42,350 nt of DNA from DASPJL01 sp035628645 (GCA_035628645.1 DASPJL010000015.1:1-42350), one strand, 5' to 3'; counted from the stretch's first letter, positions 23,989 through 31,890 are shown. Numbers and translations: made by a program. Notes: generated from the sequence alone by a model not told the origin.

Positions 23989-26250
23989 ATGAAAACCCAA
24001 TCCAACATTTTACTTAAGCGCGCTCTGTGTGTCCTTATGTTGATCTTCTTGTGTGCAGGAGAGCAAGTACTCGCTCAGTCTGGAATTTATGTAGGCGGCC
24101 ATTTCCGTAGGGAAAGAAACCATACCATAAATGATTTAAAAGCGTCAGGCTTTACCTATGTTATTCTTTTTAATATTAATGTAGAACCGAACGGTGACTT
24201 GACAACGGATGGACAACAGGTTTGCTCAAATGGTGTTTATACTTTTGGTTCTACCAACCCTAATTACGTCGCTGATGTAAATTCGTTAAAAACCGGTATA
24301 ACCTCTATTAACAGGGTGGAAACTTGCATTGGCGGATGGGGAAATCATTCTTATACAAACATAAGAAACCTTGTAAATTCCCAGGGTACAGGTACGGGAA
24401 GTATTCTTTACCGGAACTTTAAAGCGTTGAGGGATGCCATTCCCTCCATCGATGCCATCAACAATGATGACGAAGAGGCATACGATGTAAATTCTGCCAC
24501 CGCATTTCACGTAATGCTTGCCAATATTGGATATAAAACAACGCTTGCGCCTTATATGAACAAACCGTATTGGCAAAGCCTTGCCACCAATGTGAATAAC
24601 CAACGAGGCGGCTCTGTGGACAGAATTTATTTACAATGGTATGAGGGAGGCGCAGGAAACAATCCCTGCAACTGGAACATCAACAATATTCAAATGCACA
24701 CCGGTGATTTGTATTATGAAAATTCAACTACGATGATCAATAAGATGGTCTCAGGAAGAGACAATTGCAACTCTAAAGGTGGATTTATATGGGTATATAA
24801 TGACAATAACATCAACTTGAAAGAGCTGGCCGGCAGAATCAATAATATATTTGGCGTAAGGACAAAGAATATGCAGGAAGTCGCCAATTTCTTCAATGAT
24901 TGTAGTTACAAAGGCTTTGCCAACGGATTGGAAGCTGGAGATTATAATATGAGTAGGCTTCAATCTTTTGGCATAACCAATGACGTAATTTCAAGTTTGA
25001 CCGTCGCAGAAGGTTTTGAAGTGGTACTATATGACGGAGCAAACTTTGATGGCACTTCAAGAACCTATAGAGGCAGCATAGGTTGTCTTGTAGCTGATGG
25101 ATGGAACGACAAAGCTGCATCATTAAAAATAAAAACCACCGGAGTAACAACTTTGAGCGGTACCTATTTCATTCAAAACCGAAACAGTGGTTTGTATATG
25201 GATGTATTTGGAGGAACTTCTTCATTAAATGACGGAGCAAATATTCAACAATGGAATACCGCCGGCACCACCAATCAACAGTTTCAGTTTATGCATCTCG
25301 GTGACGGCACTTATAAAATAACCGCAGTACACAGCAATAAATCCATTGACGTAGCTGGTATAAATAAAGATGAAGGAGCAAATGTGCAGCAGTGGACATA
25401 TTACGGCACTCCTAACCAGCAATTTGTAATGGCCTCAACCGGTGATGGATATTATAAAATGATTCCCAAACACAGTGGCAAGGTAGTAGAAGTTGCAAAT
25501 GCAAGTACGGCACCTGAAGCCAATGTACGACAATGGGGAAACAATAATCAGACCTGCGGGCAATGGAAGCTTATACCCGCCACCACATCTGCTTTCAGTC
25601 AAACAGTACAAGCTGAAAATTATAATGCAATGTCAGGAGTTCAAACCGAAGGCACTTCTGATGCAGGCGGAGGATCAAATGTAGGGTGGATTGATACCGG
25701 AGACTGGATGGCCTACAATAGCATCAACGTTCCTTCATCTGGCTCATACCTGGTAGAATATAGAGTAGCAAGTCCAAACAGCAATGCCGTACTTTCTTTG
25801 GATTTGAATGCAGGTTCTGTTCAATTAGGCACACGTGCTATTCCTAATACCGGAGGATGGCAAAACTGGACCACCGTTTCCCATACTGTGAACATCAATG
25901 CAGGCACCTACAATTTTGGAATCTTTGCTCAAACAGGCGGCTTTAACATCAACTGGTGGAGAATTTCAAAGAGCAGTGGAGCAAGATTGGGCGAACCTGA
26001 AATCATAGTTAGCGGAACAGTAACTGAAGAATTACAGCTTTATCCAAACCCGGTTACCAGCAATCTTTTCTTTTCTTCAAACCTATTTAAAGGAGCGAAA
26101 ATCAATATCTTAAGCGCTGATGGAATCAACAGGTTAAAAGGAGTGGCTTCTGAAAATGGCATCGGTGTTTCCAAACTATCTCCAGGTGTTTATACCATGG
26201 TAATCGATATGAATGGCCAAAAGATTATACGAAAGTTTATAAAAAATTAA
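23989..26250 (+). CDS. Secreted GH18-like protein with crystallin, ricin-type, CBM6 and T9SS domains
   Basis: 753 residues. The signal peptide is to about residue 30 (GEQVLAQ). The N-terminal domain (31-300) is GH18-like but divergent: ETCIGGWGNHSY aligns with the SxGG strand, and DAINNDDE (Asp155-Glu162) replaces DxxDxDxE, keeping the last Asp and Glu162 while the middle Asp is Asn. IYLQWYEGG and GGFIWVYND fit later strands. A beta/gamma-crystallin domain (about 310-390) follows, with one good Ca motif (NDVISS) and one altered (NDKAAS). Then a ricin-type lectin (about 396-535, with QQWNTAGTTNQQF repeats), CBM6 (about 540-665) and T9SS type A sorting domain. It could be an endo-N-acetylglucosaminidase or chitin/glycan-binding partner of the upstream chitinase; activity is uncertain. 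Confidence 0.88.
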   Translation: MKTQSNILLKRALCVLMLIFLCAGEQVLAQSGIYVGGHFRRERNHTINDLKASGFTYVILFNINVEPNGDLTTDGQQVCSNGVYTFGSTNPNYVADVNSLKTGITSINRVETCIGGWGNHSYTNIRNLVNSQGTGTGSILYRNFKALRDAIPSIDAINNDDEEAYDVNSATAFHVMLANIGYKTTLAPYMNKPYWQSLATNVNNQRGGSVDRIYLQWYEGGAGNNPCNWNINNIQMHTGDLYYENSTTMINKMVSGRDNCNSKGGFIWVYNDNNINLKELAGRINNIFGVRTKNMQEVANFFNDCSYKGFANGLEAGDYNMSRLQSFGITNDVISSLTVAEGFEVVLYDGANFDGTSRTYRGSIGCLVADGWNDKAASLKIKTTGVTTLSGTYFIQNRNSGLYMDVFGGTSSLNDGANIQQWNTAGTTNQQFQFMHLGDGTYKITAVHSNKSIDVAGINKDEGANVQQWTYYGTPNQQFVMASTGDGYYKMIPKHSGKVVEVANASTAPEANVRQWGNNNQTCGQWKLIPATTSAFSQTVQAENYNAMSGVQTEGTSDAGGGSNVGWIDTGDWMAYNSINVPSSGSYLVEYRVASPNSNAVLSLDLNAGSVQLGTRAIPNTGGWQNWTTVSHTVNINAGTYNFGIFAQTGGFNINWWRISKSSGARLGEPEIIVSGTVTEELQLYPNPVTSNLFFSSNLFKGAKINILSADGINRLKGVASENGIGVSKLSPGVYTMVIDMNGQKIIRKFIKN
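25592..26250 (+). repeat. Near-identical 3' block shared with 23204-23855
   Basis: The CBM6 plus sorting-domain coding region of this gene matches the same region of the chitinase gene almost base for base, including stretches of several tens of identical bases (around 25948-26002 versus 23553-23607, and around 26095-26162 versus 23698-23769). The upstream domains are not similar at this level. This indicates recent duplication or gene conversion. Confidence 0.85.
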
Positions 26251-26287
26251 GGCTATGTCTACTAATTGAGTAGTACAATTTTTTCTG

Positions 26288-26314
26288 AAAAGGCTCACTT
26301 CGGTAGCCTTTTTT
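26288..26314. terminator. Bidirectional terminator between GH18-like gene and membrane-protein gene
   Basis: AAAGGCT and AC pair with GT and AGCCTTT (one bulged C) around a TTCG tetraloop. A-rich sequence lies on one side and TTTTTTATT on the other. It serves convergent genes on both strands. Confidence 0.75.
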
Positions 26315-26323
26315 ATTCCTCTT

Positions 26324-26728
26324 TTAAATTTTTGATAATTCCGAACCCTTAGATGGCAATGCCAGAAGAATACATAAAATGGAAAGCAATAAGGTAACAG
26401 GGGTAAAAATCATTTTCTCCAATTCACTGGTTGACATCAGATTTCCTAAAGTATTTAATAAAAAAACACCCGCCATTATCCAAAGCAGTACGTTTAATAA
26501 TTTCTCTGAAACCCTGATTTTCACAACCCTTGATTTTGCCGAAACCACAAATAGGAAAACTGCATTCAAAAATAAAGAAATGGCTTCAAACAGGTACATA
26601 TCATTAACAGACTTCACCCTTCCACCCCAAACAATATCATATGGAACAAGGCCCACTAAGACCAAAATATGAAACACAATGGTTAAAGAAAAGATAATTG
26701 TCAGGAATATAGAAATGGCTTTTTTCAT
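26324..26728 (-). CDS. Small integral membrane protein, hypothetical
   Basis: From the ATG at 26726-26728 this is 134 residues with four predicted membrane helices: ISIFLTIIFSLTIVFHILVLV, FEAISLFLNAVFLFVVSA, LLNVLLWIMAGVFLLNTLG and VTLLLSILCILLALP. A longer version from TTG at 26773 would overlap the PIN-domain gene stop and add 15 charged residues; I prefer the ATG. No family function is recognised; similar four-helix proteins are scattered in Bacteroidota. It lies 41 nt after the PIN toxin gene on the same strand, so it may be transcribed with it. Confidence 0.65.
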   Translation of the reverse strand: MKKAISIFLTIIFSLTIVFHILVLVGLVPYDIVWGGRVKSVNDMYLFEAISLFLNAVFLFVVSAKSRVVKIRVSEKLLNVLLWIMAGVFLLNTLGNLMSTSELEKMIFTPVTLLLSILCILLALPSKGSELSKI

Positions 26729-26769
26729 AGATGCAAAAATCCTCTTTATTGGTTCGCAAAGGTTACGTA

Positions 26770-27186
26770 TCAAACTTTATTCGATGTCCAATATTCTTTT
26801 GGTGACACAATTTTTGTCTCTTTATACGCTTCCATAGTAAAGTCTTTAGTATTTCCTGTGATTAAAAAATGAGCTTTACAGGTTTCGGCAAGTTCCAAAA
26901 GTTTATTGTCATCAAAGTCCTTTATAACCTCAAGCTTTATTGTAGGAAAATATTTAACACTCCGCTTTTCTATATCTACAAGTAATGTTTGTGCATTTGC
27001 CGTAAAATCTGCAAATTTTGCAAACTTCTTTCTATTCAATACGTCAAAATATTCTTTAAATAGCTCCTCAGAAATGCAAAGTTCAATACTGTCATTAGAA
27101 AATAGTTCTGCCATTATATGGAATGGATAGCTTCGTTGAATTAATGCTGAAACCAAAACATTGGTGTCAATTATTATTTTTTGCAT
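26770..27186 (-). CDS. PIN-domain toxin of a type II toxin-antitoxin pair
   Basis: 138 residues, one PIN nuclease domain of the 'putative toxin component, PIN family' group. The acidic residues of the active site are visible: IIIDTNVLVSALIQ (Asp7), CISEELFKEY, and FDDNKLLELAETCKAHFLIT (Asp at about 92-93), then GNTKDF. Such proteins cleave RNA when not bound by their antitoxin. The start overlaps the end of the upstream small gene by 20 nt, the usual translational coupling of antitoxin and toxin. Confidence 0.9.
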   Translation of the reverse strand: MQKIIIDTNVLVSALIQRSYPFHIMAELFSNDSIELCISEELFKEYFDVLNRKKFAKFADFTANAQTLLVDIEKRSVKYFPTIKLEVIKDFDDNKLLELAETCKAHFLITGNTKDFTMEAYKETKIVSPKEYWTSNKV

Positions 27187-27397
27187 TCTTTCTAACAGCT
27201 TTTACTTCCTTTGAAATGTCGTCCATAGTCATTTTAGAAAGTCCATATTTTTCTGCCAATTCAATACTTTCATTTAATTTCTGTTTAGTCAATTCTTTAC
27301 TTACAATATCAATAAGGTCGGAAAAAGAAAACTTATTCGACTTTAAGCCAAACTTATTGTACTCAAGGTCTGATATAGATACATTTATTGTTCTCAT
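27167..27397 (-). CDS. Antitoxin partner of PIN toxin
   Basis: 76 residues: a short N-terminal strand (MRTINVSISDLEYNKFGL) reminiscent of ribbon-helix-helix DNA-binding proteins, then helical segments (FSFSDLIDIVSKELTKQKL, IELAEKYGLSKMTM) and a basic, disordered tail (KAVRKNAKNNN). It precedes the PIN gene with a 20-nt overlap. By position and size it is the antitoxin and probably represses the pair through the upstream palindrome. The family is assigned by context more than by motif. Confidence 0.8.
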   Translation of the reverse strand: MRTINVSISDLEYNKFGLKSNKFSFSDLIDIVSKELTKQKLNESIELAEKYGLSKMTMDDISKEVKAVRKNAKNNN

Positions 27398-27417
27398 TTT
27401 TTTCGATTAAGTTTTTT

Positions 27418-27479
27418 CAAAAATACGAATTAATTTTCTCTTCGTTTACGAATTGTTACTTGTTTACTTCATAACAAGT
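27418..27479 (-). promoter_or_regulatory. Promoter and candidate operators of the PIN toxin-antitoxin pair
   Basis: On the minus strand TATTTTTG (27418-27425) fits the -7 consensus TAnnTTTG, about 20 nt before the ATG. Just upstream, TTCGTTTACGAA (27441-27452) is an inverted repeat (TTCGT/ACGAA) with another ACGAATT half-site at 27425-27431. A second inverted repeat, ACTTGTT/AACAAGT, spans 27458-27479. The placement suits autorepression by the antitoxin. Confidence 0.5.
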
Positions 27480-27599
27480 TTATAATCAACAAAATACACC
27501 CTACTCAAGACAAGTTATTGTGCATAAAGCCAAAACAAAATATTACTTCCAATTTTCACTGACTATAGCTATTGAAGATAAATAAAAGATAAGTCTGAC

Positions 27600-27757
27600 A
27601 CGTTAAATATTTCCTACAATCCTTTCATAATTCCATCTTTGGTTTGTTCTACCTGCGACTGTCCTCTTTTTTAAATGAATTCAATCCCTGTTTTTATTGC
27701 CATTCTGTTATTACGTTAATTCTGACATCCTTTCATCAATTCCACCTACCTTTGCCA
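27600..27757 (+). promoter_or_regulatory. Duplicated promoter-like segment before the RNA helicase gene
   Basis: Two related segments, 27600-27643 and 27713-27756, each contain ACGTTAA, then ATCCTTTCAT, then ATTCCA and CTTTG in the same order. The downstream one ends in TACCTTTG (27747-27754), an exact TAnnTTTG -7 box, about 22 nt before the TTG start. The upstream copy has CATCTTTG at the equivalent place. The rest of the 27426-27776 gap holds only the toxin-antitoxin regulatory region. Confidence 0.5.
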
Positions 27758-27776
27758 AACTTAAACAATAGCTCTT

Positions 27777-29144
27777 TTGAATAAATTTGCAAGTCTTGGT
27801 GTTCCTGAATTACTGGTAAAAGCCCTTTCTGAAATGGGTATCACAACTCCCACGGAAATCCAGGAAAAGACAATTCCCATCTTAAATAGTACAGAGGATG
27901 ATTTTATCGGACTGGCACAAACCGGCACCGGAAAAACTGCTGCTTATGCGCTTCCGCTTTTGAATACCATAAATGCCTCCCTGAATGCAGTCCAGGCTGT
28001 AATTCTTTTGCCTACGCGGGAATTAAGTCAACAAATTACGGATCAAATTGTACTATATTCAAAGCATCTTTCCTCTGTTAAAATTGAATGCGTGTCCGGA
28101 GGCACACCTATTAAGCCACAAATCAAAGCTTTCAAACAAGCGGTTCATATTATAGTCGCGACTCCTGGAAGGTTGATTGACCTTGTACAAAAAGAGGCCA
28201 TTGATCTTAGTCAGGTAAATTATTTAATTCTTGATGAAGCAGACGAAATGATGAATTTGGGTTTTAAAGATGATCTGGAAAAAATCATTAAACGCGTTCC
28301 TAAAAATCATTCCACCTGGCTTTTCTCTGCGACCATGTCTGGTGAAGTGATGCAGGTCGTCAATCGGTTTATGAAAACTCCTATAAAGGAAGTTAACATC
28401 AATAAAGAACCTAAGACACAGATTAAGATTGACCATCAGTATCTTTTGGTAGAGCCTATTGAGAAGTTTGAACTGCTTGCTCATTTCCTCAATGAAAATG
28501 AAAAAGACAGAGGAATCATTTTTTGCAGAACCAAAACGGCCGTTCAAAAGCTGCATAAACAGTTGGCAACAAACAAGTTTTCTTCAGGTGCTCTTCATGG
28601 AGATTTACCCCAAGGTTTGAGGGACAGGGTAGTGGAACAGTTTAAACTTGGACAAACGAGAATTCTTGTGGCTTCTGACGTAGCTGCCCGCGGAATGGAC
28701 TTCCAGGATATCGCCTACGTTATCCATTACCACCTACCTGAAGTTTCTGAAGTATACACCCACAGAAGCGGACGAACAGCAAGGGCTGGCAAAAGCGGCA
28801 TTTCCTTGTCTTTTGTTTTTAAGGAAGAATTGCCTCAGCTTAAGCTAATTGAAAGCGAACTGAATATTAAAATTCATTTAAGATCCAAACCTGAATCGCA
28901 AAGCATAGAATCCAATAAAGCTTATTTGTGGGCTATGAGAATCCTGAAAACAAAACCTGACCTTTCTGATAAAGCTTTGAGGAATAAAATTGGCGATGTT
29001 TTCAAGAACCTTTCTAAAGATGAACTGATAGACAGACTTGTAACCGAACAATTAACTTCCAACAAACCTCTTTTAGATCCTCGCTTATCTAACAAACCCA
29101 AAGTTTATAAGAAACCTAATTCGGAAAAGAAAAAGAAGGTCTGA
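27777..29144 (+). CDS. DEAD-box ATP-dependent RNA helicase
   Basis: 455 residues beginning at a TTG codon. No ATG is near, and the sequence from the start (NKFASLGVPELLVKALSEMG) is the normal Q-motif region, so TTG is well supported. An in-frame TAA sits at 27762-27764. Motifs in order: AQTGTGKTAAYALPLL (I), PTRELSQQ (Ia), TPGRLIDL (Ib), DEAD (II), SAT (III), RGIIFCRTKTAV (IV), ILVASDVAARGMDF (V), HRSGRTARAGK (VI). The C-terminal tail (about 370-455) is basic and ends KKPNSEKKKKV. It unwinds structured RNA, e.g. in ribosome assembly, mRNA decay or cold adaptation. Confidence 0.95.
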   Translation: MNKFASLGVPELLVKALSEMGITTPTEIQEKTIPILNSTEDDFIGLAQTGTGKTAAYALPLLNTINASLNAVQAVILLPTRELSQQITDQIVLYSKHLSSVKIECVSGGTPIKPQIKAFKQAVHIIVATPGRLIDLVQKEAIDLSQVNYLILDEADEMMNLGFKDDLEKIIKRVPKNHSTWLFSATMSGEVMQVVNRFMKTPIKEVNINKEPKTQIKIDHQYLLVEPIEKFELLAHFLNENEKDRGIIFCRTKTAVQKLHKQLATNKFSSGALHGDLPQGLRDRVVEQFKLGQTRILVASDVAARGMDFQDIAYVIHYHLPEVSEVYTHRSGRTARAGKSGISLSFVFKEELPQLKLIESELNIKIHLRSKPESQSIESNKAYLWAMRILKTKPDLSDKALRNKIGDVFKNLSKDELIDRLVTEQLTSNKPLLDPRLSNKPKVYKKPNSEKKKKV

Positions 29145-29364
29145 ACCACTGACTTTTATTACGAAATGTAATATTTACTAAAAAGAACTTATCTGAATGA
29201 AAAACATGTCAAACTTATCATCAATATTTACCATCAAATAATGACTCTTCCTGCATTTCGTCGAGAAAAAAGACTCTCTCCCCGTTAAAAAATCATTCTT
29301 TTAAAAAACCTTACAATCTTCAAACCCATGCTCTTTATCCCAGAATGGTATTAGCAAAAGCTTT

Positions 29365-29372
29365 TAGTTTTG
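29365..29372 (+). promoter_or_regulatory. Candidate -7 box of the CHASE3/GAF gene
   Basis: TAGTTTTG is an exact TAnnTTTG match located 18 nt before the ATG at 29391. No clear -33 TTG is seen at the ideal distance. Confidence 0.4.
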
Positions 29373-29390
29373 TAGATTATTGATCTGTTT

Positions 29391-30947
29391 ATGAAAATCA
29401 TAAATCTAATAAAAAAGCGTGCCCTTGTTTTTTCAGCTGTTTTGGTATTGGTACTGGTTACAGCCAACACACTCATTACCTATTACAATGACACTGTTCT
29501 TGAAGAAATGACCCAAATAAAGCTTGAAACCGAAAGAGCCAAACATCAGACTTCTCAAATCTGGAACCAGGTGGTTAGAAATATGGACATCGGGGTAAGG
29601 GGTTTTGCTCTGACAAAAAGCGAAGGATTATTGGGACCATTTAAAGATGGACTAAGAGATTATCCTCTGATCATGGGAGAGTTAGAGGAAATTTTAAAAA
29701 AACAGGGCTTTGAAGACCCCTATGCAATTGATAGTATTCACTATGCAGTAGACAATTTCGTGGAATCCTGCAGCACAATGGTAAAACTGATTGAAATGGA
29801 CAGCATGGCTGACTTTACCGCTGCCTTAAATGCTGATCCGGGAAAAGATGCATGGGATGTTTTTTCAAAAAGTTCTAATAAAATCAGCGCATTCGAAGAT
29901 AAATTAAACAAAGCAGCGGTAGATGAGTATCAGGAGGCCACTGAACGTACAATGATCGTTCAGACTATACTCTTTATCGTCGGTTTCCCTACCCTTCTTT
30001 TTATGATTTTCAGAATTATAAAAGATCAAAAAGCAAGGTTAAACTTATTTCTCAAACTGGAAGAAAATAACAGGGAGTACATCTTTAACCCTGGCACTCC
30101 CTTACAAATCGCCAATGAAAATGAAGTAATCGATAACTCCATTAAAAATTTCAAGAAAGCTACAGATTTTATCAGTCAGATTTCTGCCGGTAATTTTCAA
30201 ATTGATTGGGAGGAAATAAACAATGAAAATAAAGATTTAAATCAACAAAATCTTGCCGGAGAGCTTATGAATATGCGTGATAAGATGAAAAACATAAAGG
30301 AAGAGGATGAAAAGCGCAAATGGTTCAATGAAGGGCTGGCCAAATTTTCAGATGTAATAAGAGAGCATCAGCATAATTTACAATCCCTGACTTTTGAGGT
30401 TTTGGTATTTATTACCAAATATATGAAGGCCCAGCAAGGAGGACTTTTTCTATTAAGAGAAGACGAAGAAAAAAACACTTATCTTGAACTCACCTCCTGT
30501 TATGCCTTTAACAGAAAAAAATACACAAAAAAAAGGATCGAGTTAGGAGAAGGCTTGGTAGGGCAAACATTTCTGGAAGGCAAAACAATTATGTATACGG
30601 AAGTGCCTGACGGTTACACTCAAATTACCTCAGGATTAGGGGAAGCTACACCAAACTGCCTTTTGATTGTTCCGATGAAGTATAACGAACAGGTGGAGGC
30701 TGTAATTGAAATAGCAGGCTTCGAAAAGTATGACAAGTATCAGGTAGAATTCCTTGAAAGATTAGGTGAAATCACTGCTTCAACTCTTGGCGCTGTAAAA
30801 AACACCGAGAAAGTCCAGATTCTTTTGGATCAATTTAAGGAACAAACTGAATTATTGAAAGCCCAGGAAGAAGAGCTCAGGCAGAACATGGAAGAAATGG
30901 AAGCTACCCAGGAAGCCTTGAAAAGAGAAGAAAAGGAAAAAATGTAG
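29391..30947 (+). CDS. CHASE3-like/GAF membrane receptor without output domain
   Basis: 518 residues. A membrane helix (about 13-32) is followed by an extracytoplasmic helical domain of CHASE3 type (about 33-185: MDIGVRGFALTKSEGLLGPF is characteristic), a second membrane helix (about 190-210), a HAMP-like linker, a coiled coil and a GAF domain (about 318-468: GGLFLLREDEE, ELGEGLVGQTFLEGKTIMY, CLLIVPMKYNEQVEAVIEIA). The protein ends in a coiled coil (QTELLKAQEEELRQNMEEME, then ATQEAL). Related proteins usually continue into a histidine kinase, PAS, or other output; here the frame stops. It may signal through a separate partner by coiled-coil contact. A clean stop and a following hairpin argue against a sequencing break. 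Confidence 0.85.
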   Translation: MKIINLIKKRALVFSAVLVLVLVTANTLITYYNDTVLEEMTQIKLETERAKHQTSQIWNQVVRNMDIGVRGFALTKSEGLLGPFKDGLRDYPLIMGELEEILKKQGFEDPYAIDSIHYAVDNFVESCSTMVKLIEMDSMADFTAALNADPGKDAWDVFSKSSNKISAFEDKLNKAAVDEYQEATERTMIVQTILFIVGFPTLLFMIFRIIKDQKARLNLFLKLEENNREYIFNPGTPLQIANENEVIDNSIKNFKKATDFISQISAGNFQIDWEEINNENKDLNQQNLAGELMNMRDKMKNIKEEDEKRKWFNEGLAKFSDVIREHQHNLQSLTFEVLVFITKYMKAQQGGLFLLREDEEKNTYLELTSCYAFNRKKYTKKRIELGEGLVGQTFLEGKTIMYTEVPDGYTQITSGLGEATPNCLLIVPMKYNEQVEAVIEIAGFEKYDKYQVEFLERLGEITASTLGAVKNTEKVQILLDQFKEQTELLKAQEEELRQNMEEMEATQEALKREEKEKM

Positions 30948-31003
30948 GCAAACAGGAAACTATTTTACAGCTATTACTGCCTTAAAAGAAGGCACGAATT
31001 ACC

Positions 31004-31069
31004 TTAGGAGGGAGCCCTACTTTATCTTGGAAAGGTCCCCTGCCTAGTTCTGACAGGGTACCCTCCTAA
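31004..31069. repeat. Long compound hairpin between convergent genes
   Basis: TTAGGAGGG (31004-31012) pairs with CCCTCCTAA (31061-31069). Inside, CCCT (31015-31018) pairs with AGGG (31055-31058), leaving about 36 nt in the loop. It is GC-rich relative to its surroundings and has no T-tract. It could be a terminator for both flanking genes, a processed RNA, or the scar of a small repeat element. Confidence 0.45.
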
Positions 31070-31088
31070 ACTAAATTACAAGGCTTAA

Positions 31089-31787
31089 TTATTTTACAAA
31101 CAGCCGGTTCTCAAACAGATTTATCTGCTTCTTCTTATTATTCTTTATAATTTGAATAATAGCTAATTTGTAATCCCCGGAACTAAGGATAGAGGGAATC
31201 TGGAATATTAGTTCGGTATTGGTGGTTTGTACAACATGTTCTACCTTGAAACGATCTCCGCTGTTGTTAATAAAAAATATACCTTGTTCAGAATCAGCCT
31301 TGTTTATTTTCAGATTCTTCCCTTTTAATGAGGCTATTCCCCCTGGAGTAATCTCGCTATCCGATTTACCTGAGTTTATATCATTAAAAACATTAAAGAT
31401 CGGTTTCTGGAATTTGGGATGGACCTTTTCAACTGACGCCTCTTTAACAGTTTTCATAAGCACTTTCCCTGGACTTACACAGGGAGAAACAACATTCGTA
31501 TTCTTATTAAAAGCAGCCTCGGAACCTGCAAACTTACCAGCAATAGAAGGATATACCTTTACCAATGGGGTATTTACATAATACCCTTCCTTCAAAAAAT
31601 AACATATGGCTTCCTGAAACTCATGGTATACTGCCAGAATATCTGATTTACTTATCGAAGAGCCACTTTTTAACATATGTTCTATTAATTCATTCAGGTC
31701 AACAACCGCTCTATAATCTACCTGGGCATAATATGTTCCCTTATTTCCATTGAGATGATTAGGATGTAAACTGTATTTTACCGGCAT
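31089..31787 (-). CDS. HU-like DNA-binding protein with DUF4469-type Ig-like domain
   Basis: 232 residues. The first ~125 residues resemble the HU-type DNA-binding domain of Bacteroidota (MPVKYSLHPNHLNGNKGTYY, VDLNELIEHMLKSGSSISKS, GYYVNTPLVKVYPSIAGKF). The rest forms a beta-sandwich of DUF4469 type (ITPGGIASLKGKNLKIN, FFINNSGDRFKVEHV, IFQIPSILSSGDYKLAII). These proteins are abundant in the phylum; they probably bind DNA, but their role is undescribed. There is no signal peptide. The gene is alone on the minus strand, with one copy of a dispersed repeat directly upstream of it. Confidence 0.82.
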   Translation of the reverse strand: MPVKYSLHPNHLNGNKGTYYAQVDYRAVVDLNELIEHMLKSGSSISKSDILAVYHEFQEAICYFLKEGYYVNTPLVKVYPSIAGKFAGSEAAFNKNTNVVSPCVSPGKVLMKTVKEASVEKVHPKFQKPIFNVFNDINSGKSDSEITPGGIASLKGKNLKINKADSEQGIFFINNSGDRFKVEHVVQTTNTELIFQIPSILSSGDYKLAIIQIIKNNKKKQINLFENRLFVK

Positions 31788-31830
31788 TGTTTTTTGTTTT
31801 TCTGAAATATATAAAAAATTTCTGAAGCGG

Positions 31831-31890
31831 TGCGTGAGTAATGTGGAAGGTTTGGTTCAGAATTTCTTTGAGGAATCGAAGCGGAGCCTA
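31831..31890. repeat. Dispersed element, copy 2
   Basis: Diverged copy of the 21817-21899 element: TGCGTGAGTAATGTGGAAGG, then TTCAGAATTTCTTT, then TCGAAGCGGAGCCTA. Order and spacing of the conserved blocks are kept, but the closing hairpin is not. Downstream, TTGTAG (32003-32008) pairs with CTACAA (32018-32023) just before the alcohol dehydrogenase stop and may terminate that minus-strand gene. Confidence 0.55.

Noticed and set aside
24714..25150. Overlapping minus-strand ORFs inside the GH18-like gene
   Set aside because: Shadows of the plus-strand coding frame, explained by its codon composition.
26729..26773. TTG-started extension of the membrane protein, overlapping the PIN gene stop
   Set aside because: ATG at 26728 gives a proper start directly before the first membrane helix; the extension is charged and unlikely.
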